Shown piece by piece: positions 4,094-5,654 of a stretch of DNA of 5,654 nt (position 1 is its first letter; every line of letters starts with the position of its first letter). This stretch comes from RGIG5057 sp964642045. Its GTDB lineage: Bacteria > Bacillota > Clostridia > TANB77 > CAG-465. The stretch lies in NCBI GenBank assembly GCA_964642045.1, contig CAZXLZ010000069.1, positions 1 through 5,654 on the forward strand, given 5' to 3'. Position numbers and translations under genes: made by a program. Below the pieces are notes generated by a model. That model was not told where the DNA came from. It made no database searches and was given only the letters and a program-made list of their open reading frames with translations.

Positions 4094-5470
4094 ATGAGAT
4101 TTAGAAATTTATATAAAGATGAAATAAAAAAATATGCAATAGATAATAATTTAAAATATTATATAGATACAATGGGATGTGCTATGAATGAAAATGATTC
4201 TAGCAAATATGCAGGAATACTCGAATCTATGGAAATAAAAAAGGCATGTAATATTAATGAAGCAAATATTATTTTATTTAATACTTGTAGTATAAGGGAA
4301 AATGCTGAAAATACTTTATATGGAAGACTTGGGAAACTTAAATCTAAAAAGAAAAATGATAAAAATATTATTATTGCAGTTGTAGGTTGTATGTCACAGC
4401 AAAAACATGTTTTAGATAGAATAAAAAAATCATATCCATATACGGATATAGTTTTAGGTACTTATTCAATGGCAAAATTCCCAGAAAAATTATATAACTG
4501 TATATTTAAGAAACAAAAAGAGTATGAATATATAGAAATAGATAATGATGTACTCGAAGATGTGCCAATAGTATTTGAAAGTGATAAGAAAGCAAGTGTT
4601 AGTATAATCTATGGATGTGATAATTTCTGTTCGTATTGTATAGTACCTTATGTAAGAGGAAGACAAAGAAGTAGGAAAAAAGAAGATATATTAAATGATG
4701 TAGAAAATCTTGCAAAAAAAGGATATAGAGAAATTACACTTTTAGGGCAAAATGTAAACTCATATGGTAAGGATTTAGATATAAATTACACTTTTTCAAA
4801 TTTATTAAAGGATGTATCAAAAATTGATGGTATAGAAATTATAAGATTTACTTCACCACATCCAAAAGATTTTACTTGCGATGTAATTGATGCTATAGCA
4901 TCTTCAAATAAAATATCAAAACAAATACATTTACCACTTCAATCAGGTAATGATGAAATATTAAAAATGATGAATAGGAAATATACAAAACAGCATTATT
5001 TAGAGTTAGTAGATAGAATAAAAGAAAAAATTCCTGATGTATCATTTTCAACAGATATTATAGTAGGATTTCCAAATGAAACTGAACAGCAGTTTAATGA
5101 TACTTTAGATGTAGTAGAAAAAGTAAGATTTGAACAAATTTATATGTTTATATATTCAAAAAGAGAAAAGACTGTTGCAGCTAGAATAGAAGATAGTGTA
5201 ACGTATGAAGAAAAAGTAAAAAGACTTGAAATATTAAAACAAAAATTTGAAGAAATAACTAATGAAGTAAATGATAAAATGGTTGGAAAAGTATACGATA
5301 TCTTAGTAGAAGGTAGAAGTAAAACAAATGATAAGCTTTATACAGGAAGAACTAATAAGAATAAAGTATTAGTATTTGGTGCAAAAGATGAAGATGTAGG
5401 AAATGTGGTAAAAGTAAAAGTTATAAGTAATAACCTTTGGTACTTAAAGGGTGATATTGTTAAAAAATGA
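4094..5470 (+). CDS. miaB: tRNA-2-methylthio-N6-dimethylallyladenosine synthase (MiaB)
   Basis: This radical SAM methylthiotransferase converts i6A37 to ms2i6A37 in tRNAs reading UNN codons, which stabilises codon-anticodon pairing. From ATG 4094 it is 458 aa. The N-terminal MTTase domain carries the three cysteines for the auxiliary cluster: Cys29 (MGCAMNENDS), Cys65 (NTCSIRENAE) and Cys99 (VVGCMSQQ). The radical SAM triad is Cys175, Cys179 and Cys182 in YGCDNFCSYC, followed by IVPYVRGRQRSR and LLGQNVNSYG. A C-terminal TRAM domain (from about residue 385) ends at GDIVKK. NTC.IRENAE, GRLGKL and VPYVRGR favour MiaB over RimO or MtaB. AGGTGA (4083-4088) lies 5 nt before the ATG. A GTG at 4085 would fall within that site and almost at the transcript's 5' end. 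The gene has its own promoter and terminator and no mutS, mutL or miaA beside it. Confidence 0.95.
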   Translation: MRFRNLYKDEIKKYAIDNNLKYYIDTMGCAMNENDSSKYAGILESMEIKKACNINEANIILFNTCSIRENAENTLYGRLGKLKSKKKNDKNIIIAVVGCMSQQKHVLDRIKKSYPYTDIVLGTYSMAKFPEKLYNCIFKKQKEYEYIEIDNDVLEDVPIVFESDKKASVSIIYGCDNFCSYCIVPYVRGRQRSRKKEDILNDVENLAKKGYREITLLGQNVNSYGKDLDINYTFSNLLKDVSKIDGIEIIRFTSPHPKDFTCDVIDAIASSNKISKQIHLPLQSGNDEILKMMNRKYTKQHYLELVDRIKEKIPDVSFSTDIIVGFPNETEQQFNDTLDVVEKVRFEQIYMFIYSKREKTVAARIEDSVTYEEKVKRLEILKQKFEEITNEVNDKMVGKVYDILVEGRSKTNDKLYTGRTNKNKVLVFGAKDEDVGNVVKVKVISNNLWYLKGDIVKK

Positions 5471-5495
5471 CTTCAATTTTTGAAGTCATTTTTTT
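5462..5495 (+). terminator. Terminator of miaB, overlapping its stop codon
   Basis: TGACTTCAA (5468-5476) pairs perfectly with TTGAAGTCA (5480-5488) around a TTT loop, and seven T follow (5489-5495). The TGA stop codon forms the base of the stem, and the A-run of the last lysine codons can pair with the T-run. This is a compact and strong intrinsic terminator. Confidence 0.92.
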
Positions 5496-5543
5496 GCTTA
5501 TAAACATAATGTAAGTTATAAATAATATAAACTTAAGAAAAAG

Positions 5544-5572
5544 TTGACATAGTAATGAAATTAATATATAAT
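5544..5572 (+). promoter_or_regulatory. Sigma-A promoter of the gene starting at 5633
   Basis: TTGACA (5544-5549) and TATAAT (5567-5572) are separated by exactly 17 bp. The start site is expected near G5579, which gives a leader of about 54 nt. An imperfect inverted repeat, TAAGTT (5512-5517) / AACTTA (5530-5535), lies just upstream and could be a regulator site, but the region is too AT-rich to be sure. Confidence 0.88.
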
Positions 5573-5578
5573 ACTAGT

Positions 5579-5599
5579 GAATTTTTAATAATAAAATTC
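5579..5599 (+). promoter_or_regulatory. Possible 5'-terminal mRNA hairpin
   Basis: GAATTTT (5579-5585) pairs with AAAATTC (5593-5599) around a 7-nt loop. It begins at the predicted first base of the transcript. Hairpins at the very 5' end can protect mRNA from decay, but a 7-bp A/T-dominated stem is weak and this role is inferred. Confidence 0.35.
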
Positions 5600-5632
5600 T
5601 TATTAAATTTAATAAAATGAAAGGAGTGCAAA

Positions 5633-5654
5633 ATGAGTAAAATAGCTATAGTAA
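5633..5654 (+). CDS. Start of a further gene, possibly a flavodoxin (3' end outside window)
   Basis: ATG at 5633 follows AAAGGAG (5620-5626) with a 6-nt spacer and a consensus promoter, so a real gene starts here. Only MSKIAIV is visible. A short polar start followed by a first beta strand fits a nucleotide- or flavin-binding Rossmann-like fold. Clostridial flavodoxins often begin this way, but seven residues cannot settle it and other dinucleotide-binding enzymes begin similarly. Confidence 0.75.

Noticed and set aside
5512..5535. Imperfect inverted repeat upstream of the 5544 promoter as an operator
   Set aside because: Only six uninterrupted base pairs of A/T-rich sequence; such repeats arise easily by chance here, so it is mentioned only as a possibility under the promoter.

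Overview
The window is very AT-rich (under about 30% G+C by eye; two genes counted by hand gave about 25% and 34%). It uses AGA almost exclusively for arginine, has strong GGAGG-type ribosome binding sites, and carries textbook sigma-A promoters (TTGACA-N17-TATAAT occurs four times exactly). TGG encodes Trp and TGA is used as a stop (end of miaB), so the standard bacterial code applies. Together with the gyrB, infC, efp and miaB sequences this points to a low-GC Firmicute, most likely a clostridium. This is ordinary chromosomal housekeeping DNA with a small accessory patch.

Layout. Positions 1-692 are the 3' part of gyrB (TOPRIM and C-terminal region), ended by a hairpin at 704-727 shared with a convergent gene. 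Positions 750-2033 hold three small minus-strand genes of unknown function in two transcription units. One is a single 114-aa gene with its own consensus promoter and a hairpin in its leader. The other is a two-gene unit of 128 and 112 aa whose products are recognisably homologous to each other (a diverged tandem duplication). The pair is transcribed divergently from the plus-strand operon that follows.

Positions 2132-4037 are the infC-rpmI-rplT translation operon (IF3, L35, L20) extended by efp (EF-P). It has a promoter, a leader of about 147 nt with an intrinsic terminator before infC, and a strong final terminator. The leader position and architecture fit the L20-dependent autoregulatory leader of Firmicutes, and alternative terminator and antiterminator pairings can be read directly from the sequence. 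infC appears to start at an ATA codon. Positions 4043-5495 are a monocistronic miaB (tRNA ms2i6A37 methylthiotransferase) with its own extended -10 promoter and terminator. Positions 5544-5654 hold a consensus promoter, a leader and the first seven codons of a further gene, possibly a flavodoxin.

Functional theme. The plus-strand genes form a translation neighbourhood: initiation (IF3), ribosome assembly (L20, L35), polyproline-stall rescue (EF-P) and tRNA anticodon-loop modification (MiaB). The most interesting items are the switch-like infC leader and the orphan minus-strand island between gyrB and infC. I see no CRISPR array, insertion sequence, tRNA or rRNA.
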